From NCBI GenBank assembly GCA_002869585.1, contig PKUO01000010.1, forward strand, positions 1-46,222: 46,222 nucleotides of DNA, given 5' to 3'. Below the pieces are notes generated by a model. The model did not search any database, was not told the origin of the DNA, and worked only from the letters and a program-made list of their open reading frames with translations. The position numbers and the translations under genes are program-made. Below, one piece after another: positions 17,030 through 25,986 of the stretch. This DNA is from Sedimenticola sp. (lineage in GTDB: Bacteria; Pseudomonadota; Gammaproteobacteria; Chromatiales; Chromatiaceae). Positions within the stretch are counted from its first letter, which is position 1. Each line of letters opens with the position of its first letter.

Positions 17030-18862
17030 ATGCTGAAAAAAGTAGTCCTCCCTGCGATTTTTTTAATCCTGGCCTATGGTTTCTGGATCAGTCCCGACTT
17101 CAAGGCAATCTCCGCAGGGGTCGCAATCTTTCTGTTCGGCATGTTCTCCCTGGAGCAGGGGTTTCGCTCTTTTACCGGGGGCATCCTCGAAAAAATCCTG
17201 CGGGTGTCCACCTCCCGGCTGTGGAACAGCCTCTCATTCGGGATCCTTAGCACCACCATCATGCAGTCCAGTTCGCTGGTTTCGGTGATCACCATCTCAT
17301 TCCTCAGTGCGGGGCTGATCACCCTCACCGCCGGCATCGGTATCATCTTCGGTGCAAACCTCGGAACCACGACAGGCGCATGGCTGGTTGCCGGATTCGG
17401 CCTCAAGGTCAATATCTCCGCCTACGCCATGCCGATGCTGGTGTTTGGCGTGATCCTGATGTTCCAGGAATCAAAAGCACACAAAGGCATTGGCTATATT
17501 CTTTCCGGACTGGGCTTTCTCTTTCTCGGCATTCACTTTATGAAAGAGGGCTTTGAGGCGTTCAAATCGACCATCGATCTGGCCAAATTCGCCATCGCGG
17601 GATATCCGGGCCTGTTCATGTTTACCGGCATCGGCATCTTCGCCACGGTGGTGATGCAGTCCAGCCATGCCACCCTGGTGCTGATCATCACCGCACTGGC
17701 GGCCAACCAGATCACCTATGAAAACGCCTTGGCGCTGGCGATTGGCGCGAACATCGGCACCACCATTACCGCGATCATCGGGGCGATGAGCGCCAATGAG
17801 CAGGGTAAACGTCTGGCCGGGGCGCACCTGATCTTCAACACAGTGACCGGCCTGATTGCCATCATCTTCATCTACCAACTGGTGAATGCGGTTGACCGGG
17901 TCAGTGATTTTGTCGGGATACGCGCGGATGACTTCACCCTGAAACTGGCCGTCTTTCACACCATTTTCAATCTGATTGGGGTGATCGTGATGCTGCCGCT
18001 GATCAGGCCGCTGGTGACCTTTCTGCAGCGTCTGTTCAAGGAGAAAAAGCCGGAGATCGATCAACCCAAGTATCTGACCAATTCCGCACTGGATTTCCCC
18101 GACACCACGGTCAAGGTAGCACTGCAGGAGACAGAGCACATCTACGACAATGCGCTGAACATCATCATCCATGGTCTGGGGTTTCTCAAGGAGCAGGTCT
18201 TTGCAGAGGTTTCGCTCGAGGATATCGCCAGCCATCAGGGCAAAGTCACCAAGCTGGATATTGACTCAGCCTACAACCGCGGCGTCAAGGGTGTCTACAG
18301 TGCGATCATCGAGTTTATCAGCAAGGCCGACTTCTCATGGAAAGAGGAGCAGTCCGGTGAACTGCACCATCTGCGCGAAGCCAATCAATACATAGTCGAG
18401 GCGATTAAAGACGTCAAACATCTGCAAAAAAACCTGCTGTTTTATGTCAATGGCGAGATCGAGGCGATGCGCAACGCCTATAACCAACTGCGTGTTGAGA
18501 TCCTTACCGTAGTGCGCGACCTGAATGAGATTCGCACCACAGACAACAATGATACCGATATCCTTTCACTGGATGCCCTGAAGATCATGGTGAAGGAATC
18601 ACAGCAGGAACTGACTTCCAATGTCAGCACGCTAATCCGTTCAGGAAAAATCAGCCCGAACATGGGTACTTCTCTGATGAATGACAGCAACTATGTGTAT
18701 GACACCTCCATGAACCTGATTCGTGCCGCCGAAACACTCTTTGTCGGCTCCGAACGTGCTATAACCCAGGCAGCAAGATCCGTCAGCCTGGATGAGCAGG
18801 AACTGCAGACTGTCGCAACCCAGACCCAATCCGACAAAACATCGCCCGAGGCAAGCCAATGA
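17030..18862 (+). CDS. Na/Pi cotransporter family protein with PhoU-like domain
   Basis: The family moves phosphate with sodium across the inner membrane. The 610-residue product has about eight or more membrane segments in residues 1-325, including both diagnostic repeats: IMQSSSLVSVITIS with FGANLGTTTGAW, and VVMQSSHATLVLI with IGANIGTTITAI. From about residue 345 to 570 it is helical and acidic, like PhoU, a likely cytoplasmic regulatory domain. The C-terminal tail is polar. It follows its own promoter and operator-like dyad, and its TGA overlaps the next gene (ATGA). NptA and YjbB are related; direction and specificity cannot be read from sequence. Confidence 0.9.
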   Translation: MLKKVVLPAIFLILAYGFWISPDFKAISAGVAIFLFGMFSLEQGFRSFTGGILEKILRVSTSRLWNSLSFGILSTTIMQSSSLVSVITISFLSAGLITLTAGIGIIFGANLGTTTGAWLVAGFGLKVNISAYAMPMLVFGVILMFQESKAHKGIGYILSGLGFLFLGIHFMKEGFEAFKSTIDLAKFAIAGYPGLFMFTGIGIFATVVMQSSHATLVLIITALAANQITYENALALAIGANIGTTITAIIGAMSANEQGKRLAGAHLIFNTVTGLIAIIFIYQLVNAVDRVSDFVGIRADDFTLKLAVFHTIFNLIGVIVMLPLIRPLVTFLQRLFKEKKPEIDQPKYLTNSALDFPDTTVKVALQETEHIYDNALNIIIHGLGFLKEQVFAEVSLEDIASHQGKVTKLDIDSAYNRGVKGVYSAIIEFISKADFSWKEEQSGELHHLREANQYIVEAIKDVKHLQKNLLFYVNGEIEAMRNAYNQLRVEILTVVRDLNEIRTTDNNDTDILSLDALKIMVKESQQELTSNVSTLIRSGKISPNMGTSLMNDSNYVYDTSMNLIRAAETLFVGSERAITQAARSVSLDEQELQTVATQTQSDKTSPEASQ

Positions 18863-19113
18863 AACGGAAAAAACTGCTGAAAAAACTGTCGGATTATTTC
18901 GACATGGATGCCCGCAAACTCTGTCAGAAGCGGAACAAAATGAAGGAACTATTGCGTCAGTTGCGCAAAAAAGAGAAACAACTGCAGATCAAACACGATA
19001 CCGAAGAGGATGAGCAGAAGAAAAAACGCCTGCAGAAGCATCTGGCCATCGTGCATGCCCAGCGCGTAAAGGGCATCAGCGCACTGAAAGAGATGGGATG
19101 CGACGGCTCCTAA
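18859..19113 (+). CDS. Small basic coiled-coil protein coupled to the Na/Pi transporter
   Basis: The 84-residue product is strongly charged and helical, with a Lys-rich start (MKRKKLLKKL) and heptad-like Leu spacing through KELLRQLRKKEKQLQ. The ATG overlaps the transporter stop (ATGA), so translation depends on the upstream gene. Two Cys are present (about residues 22 and 81). No family is recognised. A role as a cytosolic partner of the PhoU-like domain is inference from position alone. Confidence 0.75.
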   Translation: MKRKKLLKKLSDYFDMDARKLCQKRNKMKELLRQLRKKEKQLQIKHDTEEDEQKKKRLQKHLAIVHAQRVKGISALKEMGCDGS

Positions 19114-19184
19114 TCACCTGCGTCAGTCGTTGATTCCGGCAATGCCGTACTGAGGGATAAGTGTCCTATTCACTGCAACCCCAG

Positions 19185-19213
19185 TCCATAAACTGTCTGA
19201 ATGCGGCTATAAT
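19185..19213 (+). promoter_or_regulatory. Possible sigma-70 promoter of fumarase-acuI
   Basis: TATAAT (19208-19213) is a perfect -10; the -35 at 17-base spacing is the poor TCCATA. The -10 context GCGGCTATAAT also occurs at the Na/Pi transporter promoter (16949-16959). Confidence 0.45.
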
Positions 19214-19264
19214 ATCCAGCCTGTAATCACCAATTTCCCAGTATTTCAATCGGAAACGAAAATC

Positions 19265-20788
19265 ATGGCCATTATCAAGCAAGACGATCTGATCCAGAGC
19301 ATTGCGGATGGACTGCAGTACATCTCCTACTACCACCCCGCCGACTACATCAGTGCATTGACAGAGGCCTGGCAGAGAGAGGAATCACCCGCAGCCAAGG
19401 ACGCCGTGGCGCAGATCCTGATCAACTCCCGGATGTGCGCCGAGGGCCATCGTCCGATCTGCCAGGATACCGGTATGGTGGTGGTCTTTCTGGATGTCGG
19501 CATGGATATTCAGTGGGACGCCAGGCTGAGTCTCGAGGAGATGGTCAATGAAGGGGTGCGCCGCGCCTACAATCACCCGGACAATGTGCTGCGCGCCTCA
19601 ATGGTGGCCGATCCCGCCGGTGCGCGCACCAACACCAAAGACAACACCCCGGCGGTGATCCACACCCGCATCGTGCCGGGGGATAGAGTCGAAATCAAAC
19701 TGGCTGCCAAGGGTGGCGGTTCGGAGAATAAGGCCAAGTTCACGGTGCTCAACCCCTCGGCCAGCCTGGTTGACTGGGTGTTGGATACCCTACCCACCAT
19801 GGGCGCTGGCTGGTGCCCGCCCGGCATGCTGGGCATCGGCATTGGCGGATCTGCAGAAAAGGCCATGCTCCTCGCCAAAGAGTCGCTGATGGAGCATATC
19901 GACATTCATAAACTGAAGGAACGGGGTCCGGGTAATCGCGTTGAGGAACTGCGCCTGGAGCTTTTCGAAAAGGTCAATGCCCTGGGAATCGGGGCTCAGG
20001 GGTTGGGCGGCCTTACCACGGTTCTCGATGTAAAGATCCGCGATTATCCTACCCACGCCGCCTCGCTGCCGGTTGCGTTGATCCCCAACTGCGCGGCTAC
20101 ACGCCACATTGAATTCAGTCTCGACGGGACTGGCCCGGTAGAACTCACACCACCCAGGCTGGACGAGTGGCCGGCGATCACCTGGGACGCCGCCAGCGGA
20201 TCGCGTCGCGTCAATCTCGACACCCTGACCCGCGCGGAGATTGCCGCTTGGCAACCGGGGGAACGTCTGCTGCTGTCCGGCAAACTGCTGACCGGCAGGG
20301 ATGCCGCGCATAAACGCATTCAGGATCTCTTGAACAAGGGTGAACCACTGCCTGATGGGGTGGATTTCAGCAACCGCTTTATCTATTACGTCGGACCGGT
20401 TGATCCGGTAAGGGACGAAGTGGTCGGACCCGCCGGTCCCACGACCTCGACCCGGATGGACAAGTTCACCGAGATGATGCTGGACAAAACCGGGCTGATC
20501 GGCATGGTCGGCAAGGCGGAACGCGGACCGCTGGCGATAGAGTCGATCAGGAAGCACGGCGCCGTCTACCTGATGGCGGTCGGTGGCGCAGCCTATCTGG
20601 TCTCCAAGGCGATCAAGGGCTCACGCATGATAGCCTTCGAAGACCTGGGGATGGAGGCGATACGCGAGTTCGATGTGGAAGATATGCCGGTCACCGTCGC
20701 GGTCGACAGCCAGGGCACCTCAGTACACAAAACCGGCCCCGCCGAGTGGAAAATAAAGATTGAAGAGATCACGAGGATGAAGTCATGA
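19265..20788 (+). CDS. fumA: Class I fumarate hydratase ([4Fe-4S])
   Basis: Class I fumarase interconverts fumarate and malate using an oxygen-sensitive [4Fe-4S] cluster. The 507-residue single chain joins the alpha and beta domains, as in E. coli FumA/FumB. Three conserved cysteines fit the cluster ligands: Cys66 in PICQDTG, Cys184 in GWCPPGMLGIGIGG and Cys276 in IPNCAATRH. The beta domain has SGKLLTGRDAAHKR and GPTTSTRMDKFTEMML. Its TGA overlaps the next ATG (ATGA). A close relative is L-tartrate dehydratase, but length and motifs favour fumarase. Confidence 0.93.
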   Translation: MAIIKQDDLIQSIADGLQYISYYHPADYISALTEAWQREESPAAKDAVAQILINSRMCAEGHRPICQDTGMVVVFLDVGMDIQWDARLSLEEMVNEGVRRAYNHPDNVLRASMVADPAGARTNTKDNTPAVIHTRIVPGDRVEIKLAAKGGGSENKAKFTVLNPSASLVDWVLDTLPTMGAGWCPPGMLGIGIGGSAEKAMLLAKESLMEHIDIHKLKERGPGNRVEELRLELFEKVNALGIGAQGLGGLTTVLDVKIRDYPTHAASLPVALIPNCAATRHIEFSLDGTGPVELTPPRLDEWPAITWDAASGSRRVNLDTLTRAEIAAWQPGERLLLSGKLLTGRDAAHKRIQDLLNKGEPLPDGVDFSNRFIYYVGPVDPVRDEVVGPAGPTTSTRMDKFTEMMLDKTGLIGMVGKAERGPLAIESIRKHGAVYLMAVGGAAYLVSKAIKGSRMIAFEDLGMEAIREFDVEDMPVTVAVDSQGTSVHKTGPAEWKIKIEEITRMKS

Positions 20789-21795
20789 GTGCATTAGCAG
20801 CAGACACCCGTTTTGCAGCCTTTCGGATTCACAACGAAGAAGGCAAACACCGGGCAGGCATCGAACAGATTGGTTTGGATGACCTGGGCGAAGGAGAGGT
20901 GCTGATTCAGACACGCTTCTCCAGCGTAAACTACAAAGACGCCCTCGCCGGCACCGGCAAAGGGAAAATTCTGCGCAGCTTTCCCCTGATCGGTGGTATC
21001 GACAGCTGTGGCGATGTGGTGGAATCCTCCGATCCACGCTTTTCCGCCGGGGACCAGGTGATTGTCACCAGTTACGGTTTAAGTGTCTATCATAACGGCG
21101 GCTATTCAGAATACCTGCGTGTCCCGGCCGACTGGGTAGTGAAGATGCCGGAGGGCATGGGGCCATTCGACGCAATGGTGCTGGGCACGGCTGGATTGAC
21201 TGCCGGCATGGCCTGCTATCGCATGGAACAGAACGGCCAGCGACCGGAACAGGGGCCTGTGGTGGTCACCGGCGCTACCGGTGGTGTTGGCAGCCTGGCG
21301 ATCGATATCTTCGCCAGCCGCGGTTATGAGGTGGTGGCGGTCTCCGGCAAACCGGAAATGAAGGATTACCTGGAATCCCTGGGCGCTGCCCGCGTAATCG
21401 GCCGGGATGAGATCTCACCCGGAAGCCGCCCCCTGGAAAAGGCTGCCTGGGCAGGCGCCGTTGATAATGTCGGCGGCGAGATGCTGGCCAACCTCACCCG
21501 CACCACCAAACCCTGGGGCAACATCGCCAGCATCGGCCTAGCAGGTGGCTTTGAACTCAACACCACAGTCATGCCCTTCATCATCCGCGGGGTCAGCCTG
21601 CTCGGCATAGACTCCCAGGAATGTCCGGCGGACATTCGGGCATCGGTCTGGAACAGGCTGGCATCCGAATACAAACCCCGTCATCTGGAGGCGATTGTCG
21701 ATAAAGTGGTAAATATGAGCGAGCTTCCGGGGGTATTTGATCAGATGCTCGCGGGCAAGACCAAGGGGCGCATTGTGGTTAATACGCGGGACTGA
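20785..21795 (+). CDS. acuI: Acrylyl-CoA reductase AcuI / YhdH-family oxidoreductase
   Basis: AcuI reduces acryloyl-CoA to propionyl-CoA with NADPH. The 336-residue product is a zinc-free MDR protein: FSSVNYKDALAGTGKGKILR at the substrate site, LIGGIDSCGDV, and the nucleotide loop VVVTGATGGVGSLAIDIFA. IASIGLAGG and PFIIRGVSLLGIDS are AcuI/YhdH blocks. It is translationally coupled to fumarase by a four-base overlap. Physiologically it could detoxify acrylyl-CoA from propionate or DMSP-type metabolism; the fumarase link suggests C3-C4 acid flow, which is inference. Convergent with the gene ending at 21895. Confidence 0.9.
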   Translation: MSALAADTRFAAFRIHNEEGKHRAGIEQIGLDDLGEGEVLIQTRFSSVNYKDALAGTGKGKILRSFPLIGGIDSCGDVVESSDPRFSAGDQVIVTSYGLSVYHNGGYSEYLRVPADWVVKMPEGMGPFDAMVLGTAGLTAGMACYRMEQNGQRPEQGPVVVTGATGGVGSLAIDIFASRGYEVVAVSGKPEMKDYLESLGAARVIGRDEISPGSRPLEKAAWAGAVDNVGGEMLANLTRTTKPWGNIASIGLAGGFELNTTVMPFIIRGVSLLGIDSQECPADIRASVWNRLASEYKPRHLEAIVDKVVNMSELPGVFDQMLAGKTKGRIVVNTRD

Positions 21796-21830
21796 CCCTG
21801 TTCGTCTGTATGGAATACATTCCACAGATG

Positions 21831-21875
21831 TCAACGCCCCTTGCCTGAATCAGAGTCAGGCAAGGGGGACGTTGA
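21831..21875. terminator. Long hairpin between convergent genes
   Basis: CCCCTTGCCTGA (21837-21848) pairs perfectly with TCAGGCAAGGGG (21856-21867), and TCAACG pairs with CGTTGA outside a two-base bulge. A second dyad, TCTGT and GGAAT against ATTCC and ACAGA, lies at 21805-21828. There is no T tract, so a bidirectional rho-assisted terminator is the best guess. Confidence 0.55.
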
Positions 21876-21894
21876 TCGGCCTTACAGCCAATAG

Positions 21895-22116
21895 CTAGCG
21901 CTTAACCTCGTCATCCCGGTAATGCACATCAACCCAGCATTGCGGGAGGGGTTCTCCTGAGAGGAAGATCAGCTCTTTTTTGATGAACTTCTCCGGGTCC
22001 TGGAGCTCTTCACCAACATTATAGCGACCCACCAGTTCGGCGTGATTGGGATTAAATAGATCCGTGAGGCTCAAAACCTCGACCAGTTTTCCATTTTTGG
22101 CATGTTTTACAAACAC
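21895..22116 (-). CDS. Hypothetical protein, 73 residues
   Basis: The start is set at the GTG at 22116 because a strong AAGGAGG (22122-22128) lies five bases upstream. An ATG at 22134 or TTG at 22143 would place that ribosome binding site inside the gene. The product is 73 residues with VEVLSLTDLFNPNHAELVGRYN and a C-terminal FLSGEPLPQCWVDVHYRD block, which looks folded and conserved. No domain is recognised, and there is no signal or membrane segment. Confidence 0.65.
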   Translation of the reverse strand: MFVKHAKNGKLVEVLSLTDLFNPNHAELVGRYNVGEELQDPEKFIKKELIFLSGEPLPQCWVDVHYRDDEVKR

Positions 22117-22243
22117 AACACCCTCCTTCCGCATCCCGGCCAAAACCTGCTTTCAGCCGATATTCGAAAAAGCCACTTCTATTAGTAAGTATGGAAACCG
22201 GAGGGGTGCTTTTCAAGGCAATAACATGGAATGAAGGTAAATA

Positions 22244-22486
22244 TTATCCGGCCCTTGCCGCCCATTTTTCCGGGGTAAAGGTCTTGATCGAGAGGGCGTG
22301 TAACTCGTCGCTCTCAATCTGTGACTTGACTGTCTCTTTGACCATGCGGTGTTGCTGAATCAAAGACTTTCCCTCGAACTCGGCACTGATTACCTGCACC
22401 TCGAAATGCCGTCCATCACCGGTCACATGGGCCTCACAACCTGGCAGGCCCGCCTCGATCAACTGTTTAACTGTATCATTTTCCAT
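22244..22486 (-). CDS. ibaG: BolA-family protein IbaG
   Basis: IbaG-type BolA proteins partner with monothiol glutaredoxins in iron-sulfur cluster handling. The 80-residue product starts MENDTVKQLI and shows HVTGDGRHFEVQVIS, FEGKSLIQQHRMV and ELHALSIKTFTPEKW, close to E. coli IbaG in order and length. The conserved C-terminal His in ELHALSIK is the family's likely metal ligand. GAGAAACC precedes the ATG weakly. It follows prfC in direction but precedes it in coordinates. Confidence 0.93.
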   Translation of the reverse strand: MENDTVKQLIEAGLPGCEAHVTGDGRHFEVQVISAEFEGKSLIQQHRMVKETVKSQIESDELHALSIKTFTPEKWAARAG

Positions 22487-22525
22487 CGGTTTCTCGCTTT
22501 TTTGTCGACCAACAGGCCATTGCCA

Positions 22526-24106
22526 CTATAGTTCGCGCGTCGCCATGAATTGTATATCCGGCCAGCGTTCCTCTGTCAGACTCAGATTGACCCGGGTCGG
22601 GGCCAGATAGACCAGTTCACCATCGCCATCCTCGGCCAGATTTTCATAGGCCTTTACGCGGAAATTGGCCAACATCTTCTCATCGTTACACTTCACCCAG
22701 CGTGCGGTATGAACGCCCACCGGTTCGACCACGGCCTCCACGCTGTACTCGTCTTTCAGGCGATGGGCCGCGACATCAAACTGTAGCACACCCACAGCGC
22801 CGAGGATGAAATCATTGTTTTTAAGTGGCCGGAAGACCTGGGTGGCGCCCTCTTCGCAGAGTTGCAACACCCCTTTCTGCAGGGCCTTCATGCGCAGCGG
22901 GTCGCGCAAAACCACGCGTCGGAAGAGTTCCGGCGCAAAATAGGGAATACCTTCATACTTCAGATCCTCGCCCTCGGTGAAGGTATCGCCGATCTGAATG
23001 GTGCCATGGTTGTGCAGCCCGATAATATCGCCCGGCCAGGCCTCCTCGACATGGCGGCGCTCATCCGCCTGGAAGGTGATCGCATTGCTCACCTGCACTG
23101 TCTTGCCGATGCGCACATGGCGCATCTTCATGCCCTTCTTGTAGGATCCGGAACAGACCCGAAGAAAGGCGATGCGGTCACGATGGGCAGGGTCCATGTT
23201 CGCCTGAATCTTGAAGATGAAGCCGGTGAACTTCTCCTCGCCGGGATCAACCGTGCGCTGTCTGGTCACGCGGGGACGCGGTGGCGGTGCATACTTGACG
23301 AAGGCATCCAGCAGTTCCTTGACGCCGAAATTATTGATCGCGGAACCGAAGAACACCGGGGTCAGTTCACCCCGACCATAGGCATCGAGATCGAGGTCAT
23401 GGCTGGCGCCCTTCACCAGTTCGATCTCATCACGCAACTCCTGGGCCTGATCGCCGATCACCTCGTCCAGTCGCGGGTTGTCCAGCCCCTTGATCAACTC
23501 ACCCTCTTTGATCTTGCCGCCATGGGTAGCCGAGTAAAGATAGGTGGTTTCGTTGCGCAGATCGAACACCCCTTTCAAGCGCTTGCCCATGCCGATTGGC
23601 CAGGTCACCGGCGAGCATTTGATCTGCAGCACATCCTCGATCTCATCAAGGATCTCCAGCGCATCGCGGCCTTCCCGGTCCAGTTTGTTGACGAAGGTGA
23701 GGATCGGCGTATCGCGCAGCCGACAAACCTCCATCAGCTTGATGGTGCGCTCCTCGACACCCTTGGCGACGTCGATCACCATCAGCGCCGAATCCACCGC
23801 AGTCAGGGTGCGGTAGGTATCCTCAGAGAAGTCTTCATGGCCCGGGGTGTCAAGCAGATTGACGATCGAGTCGTGATAGGGAAACTGCATCACCGAGGAG
23901 GTGACCGAGATACCCCGCTCCTTCTCCAGTTCCATCCAGTCAGAGGTGGCGTGGCGCGCGGCCTTGCGGCCCTTCACGGTACCGGCCATCTGGATGGCGC
24001 CGCCGTACAGCAGCAGCTTCTCCGTCAGCGTGGTCTTACCCGCATCGGGGTGCGAGATAATGGCAAAGGTGCGCCGGCGTTTCAGTTGCTCAAGCAGTTC
24101 AGACAT
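22526..24106 (-). CDS. prfC: Peptide chain release factor 3 (RF3)
   Basis: RF3 is the GTPase that recycles RF1 and RF2 from the ribosome after termination. From the ATG at 24106 ([19 protein letters not shown]) the product is 526 residues, against 529 in E. coli. GTPase motifs are [10 protein letters not shown] (G1), the switch region [21 protein letters not shown] (G3) and NKLDRE (G4). [10 protein letters not shown] in domain III is typical of RF3 and separates it from EF-G. An in-frame ATG at 24145 would add 13 non-conserved residues, so the inner start is preferred. Confidence 0.97.
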   Translation of the reverse strand: MSELLEQLKRRRTFAIISHPDAGKTTLTEKLLLYGGAIQMAGTVKGRKAARHATSDWMELEKERGISVTSSVMQFPYHDSIVNLLDTPGHEDFSEDTYRTLTAVDSALMVIDVAKGVEERTIKLMEVCRLRDTPILTFVNKLDREGRDALEILDEIEDVLQIKCSPVTWPIGMGKRLKGVFDLRNETTYLYSATHGGKIKEGELIKGLDNPRLDEVIGDQAQELRDEIELVKGASHDLDLDAYGRGELTPVFFGSAINNFGVKELLDAFVKYAPPPRPRVTRQRTVDPGEEKFTGFIFKIQANMDPAHRDRIAFLRVCSGSYKKGMKMRHVRIGKTVQVSNAITFQADERRHVEEAWPGDIIGLHNHGTIQIGDTFTEGEDLKYEGIPYFAPELFRRVVLRDPLRMKALQKGVLQLCEEGATQVFRPLKNNDFILGAVGVLQFDVAAHRLKDEYSVEAVVEPVGVHTARWVKCNDEKMLANFRVKAYENLAEDGDGELVYLAPTRVNLSLTEERWPDIQFMATREL

Positions 24107-24161
24107 CTGGGGATCGACTAATGGGAAAAGAGCGGGATTATACATTCCGCAGCTTAACTTT

Positions 24162-24629
24162 TCAGCAAAGACTCAGCGCCAGCAGCACCGCATCTTCGCG
24201 CCCCGCTTTCGCCGGGTAGTAGCCGGGTCGCAACCCTATCTCGTTGAAGCCGAGGGTTTCATAGAGCCGGAGCGCGGCACGATTGGAGGCCCGCACCTCG
24301 AGAAAGGCAGTGTCGGCCCCCTGTTTTTTCGCCAGTGTCAGGGTGCGTTCCAACAGCCTTCGGCCCAATCCATGCCCCTGATGCTCCGGAGCAATGCAGA
24401 TATTGAGAATATGCGCCTCACCGACCGCTACCGACATTACGCTGAATCCGATGATCTGCTGATCCAGACTATAGACCCAGCAGTGATAGCCCACCCGCAG
24501 GCAGTCACGAAAAATACCCGGCGTCCAGGGAAATTCGTAGGCGCGGCTCTCGACCTGCATCACCGCATCGACATCCGACTCGCTCATCGGTCGTATTTTC
24601 AGCAAGGGGTCTTTAATCAACGCGCTCAT
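24162..24629 (-). CDS. rimI: Ribosomal protein S18-alanine N-acetyltransferase RimI
   Basis: RimI acetylates the N-terminal alanine of ribosomal protein S18. The 155-residue product is a GNAT protein: [15 protein letters not shown] at the N-terminus, [18 protein letters not shown] with the acetyl-CoA loop, and [27 protein letters not shown] precedes the ATG at 24629. It lies between the hypothetical gene at 24648 and prfC on the same strand, probably one transcript. Confidence 0.94.
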   Translation of the reverse strand: MSALIKDPLLKIRPMSESDVDAVMQVESRAYEFPWTPGIFRDCLRVGYHCWVYSLDQQIIGFSVMSVAVGEAHILNICIAPEHQGHGLGRRLLERTLTLAKKQGADTAFLEVRASNRAALRLYETLGFNEIGLRPGYYPAKAGREDAVLLALSLC

Positions 24630-24647
24630 GGTTTTCCTGATTTCAGG

Positions 24648-25016
24648 TCAACGGAAACCGTCCGCTTCAAGTTCGAACAACAGAAATCGCAACTCATCCG
24701 CAAACAGGTTACAGCCATCCTCGTGGCTCCCCAGCCGCCCGTTCTCCAGACGATACCGCAAGGCCTCGATCAACGTCTCTTCCGGCTCCCACTGCCCCGT
24801 CATGCCATCACTAGAATCATGGCTGGCGTTGACCTCATAGAGCCGCCCATCTCTGGAAAACAGCACAAAGGCCTCACCGTAAAAGGCGTCCCGGCAGTAG
24901 GAGGCGAGCAGGATTTCGATGCCCTGCAACTCTGCTGCAGGTATCGCAAACTGCTCTATCAGAACCTGGTTGTCCGCGTCCTTCCAGTCATTCAGAAACA
25001 GTCCACTTTCATGCAT
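24648..25016 (-). CDS. Hypothetical protein, 122 residues
   Basis: The 122-residue product is acidic and soluble, with no signal or membrane segment. Visible blocks are IPAAELQGIEILLASYC, EAFVLFSRDGRLYEVNASH and the acidic C-terminus LRFLLFELEADGFR. It has no recognised domain. It sits 18 bases from rimI and 15 from xthA on the same strand, so it belongs to an xthA-hyp-rimI-prfC run. The start ATG lacks a clear ribosome binding site, and translation may be coupled to xthA. Confidence 0.75.
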   Translation of the reverse strand: MHESGLFLNDWKDADNQVLIEQFAIPAAELQGIEILLASYCRDAFYGEAFVLFSRDGRLYEVNASHDSSDGMTGQWEPEETLIEALRYRLENGRLGSHEDGCNLFADELRFLLFELEADGFR

Positions 25017-25031
25017 GATCGTCTAGCTTGT

Positions 25032-25853
25032 TCAGAGATCGAATTCCGCCCACACGGGACAGTGATCCGATGGTTTCTCCATGGCGCGGATATCATAGGC
25101 GATACCCGCATCGATGCATTTTGCCGCCAACCGGCTGGTGGCGAGGATCAGGTCAATCCGCAAACCGCGTCTTGGCTCGCGCTCAAATCCCCGGCTGCGG
25201 TAGTCAAACCAGCTGTAAAGGCCGTTGGTATCCCCCTGCAGAGATCTGTAGGTATCGATCAGACCCCAGTCGCCCAGGCGTTGCAGCCACTCGCGCTCTT
25301 CCGGCAGGAAACTGCACTTGCCGGTGCGTAACCAGCGCCTGGCGTTATCCTCGCCTATACCTATATCCAGATCTTGCGGGGCGATATTCATATCACCAAT
25401 AACCACAAGGTTATCATCCGGGCTGAAACCCGATTCGAGGTAGCTCATCAAGTCAGCATAAAATTTCTGCTTGGCTGGAAACTTCACCGCATGGTCGCGG
25501 CTTTCACCCTGGGGGAAATAACCATTGATCACCACCAGACGCTCGCCGTTGCCGGTCTCGTAGGTGGCGCTGATCAGGCGACGTTGTGCATCCTCTTCAT
25601 CAGTAGGATAGCCCTTCTGCACGGAAACTGGCTGGTTTTTTGAAAGCAGCGCGACGCCATAGTGGGTCTTCTGGCCAAAGTAGTGGGGCTGATAGCCCAG
25701 ATCTTCGATCATACCGATAGGGAAATCCTGATCCTGCACCTTGGTTTCCTGAATACCGATAATATCGGGGTCATACTGCGACCTGAGCATCTGCAACTGG
25801 TGCGGTCTGGCCCGTATGCCATTGGTATTGAAAGAAACGATTTTGATAGCCAC
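25032..25853 (-). CDS. xthA: Exodeoxyribonuclease III (AP endonuclease)
   Basis: ExoIII cleaves DNA at abasic sites and removes nucleotides from 3' ends in base excision repair. The 273-residue product matches the family length. Motifs are IVSFNTNGIRAR, GIQETKVQDQDF with the metal-binding Glu, VIGDMNIAPQDLDIG, and the C-terminal catalytic EKPSDHCPVWAEF. It starts at a GTG at 25853 with AAGG ten bases upstream. It heads the minus-strand run with rimI and prfC. Confidence 0.96.
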   Translation of the reverse strand: MAIKIVSFNTNGIRARPHQLQMLRSQYDPDIIGIQETKVQDQDFPIGMIEDLGYQPHYFGQKTHYGVALLSKNQPVSVQKGYPTDEEDAQRRLISATYETGNGERLVVINGYFPQGESRDHAVKFPAKQKFYADLMSYLESGFSPDDNLVVIGDMNIAPQDLDIGIGEDNARRWLRTGKCSFLPEEREWLQRLGDWGLIDTYRSLQGDTNGLYSWFDYRSRGFEREPRRGLRIDLILATSRLAAKCIDAGIAYDIRAMEKPSDHCPVWAEFDL

Positions 25854-25986
25854 GTCAGTACAACCTTCTGAATCCTGATCCGATATTAAAGCCTATCACG
25901 CCGGGCCTGACAAACCGAGAAAACCAGCGCCTGAAAACGCCAATGGGCTATTATTTATTTGATTGTTTCCAGCCTGTAGTAAAATC

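Noticed and set aside
16790-17030. lpd (E3) as third gene of the suc operon
   Set aside because: A strong intrinsic terminator follows sucB and the next gene is a phosphate transporter.
24107-24145. Longer prfC start at 24145
   Set aside because: Adds 13 residues outside the RF3 family N-terminus; the ATG at 24106 gives the normal length.
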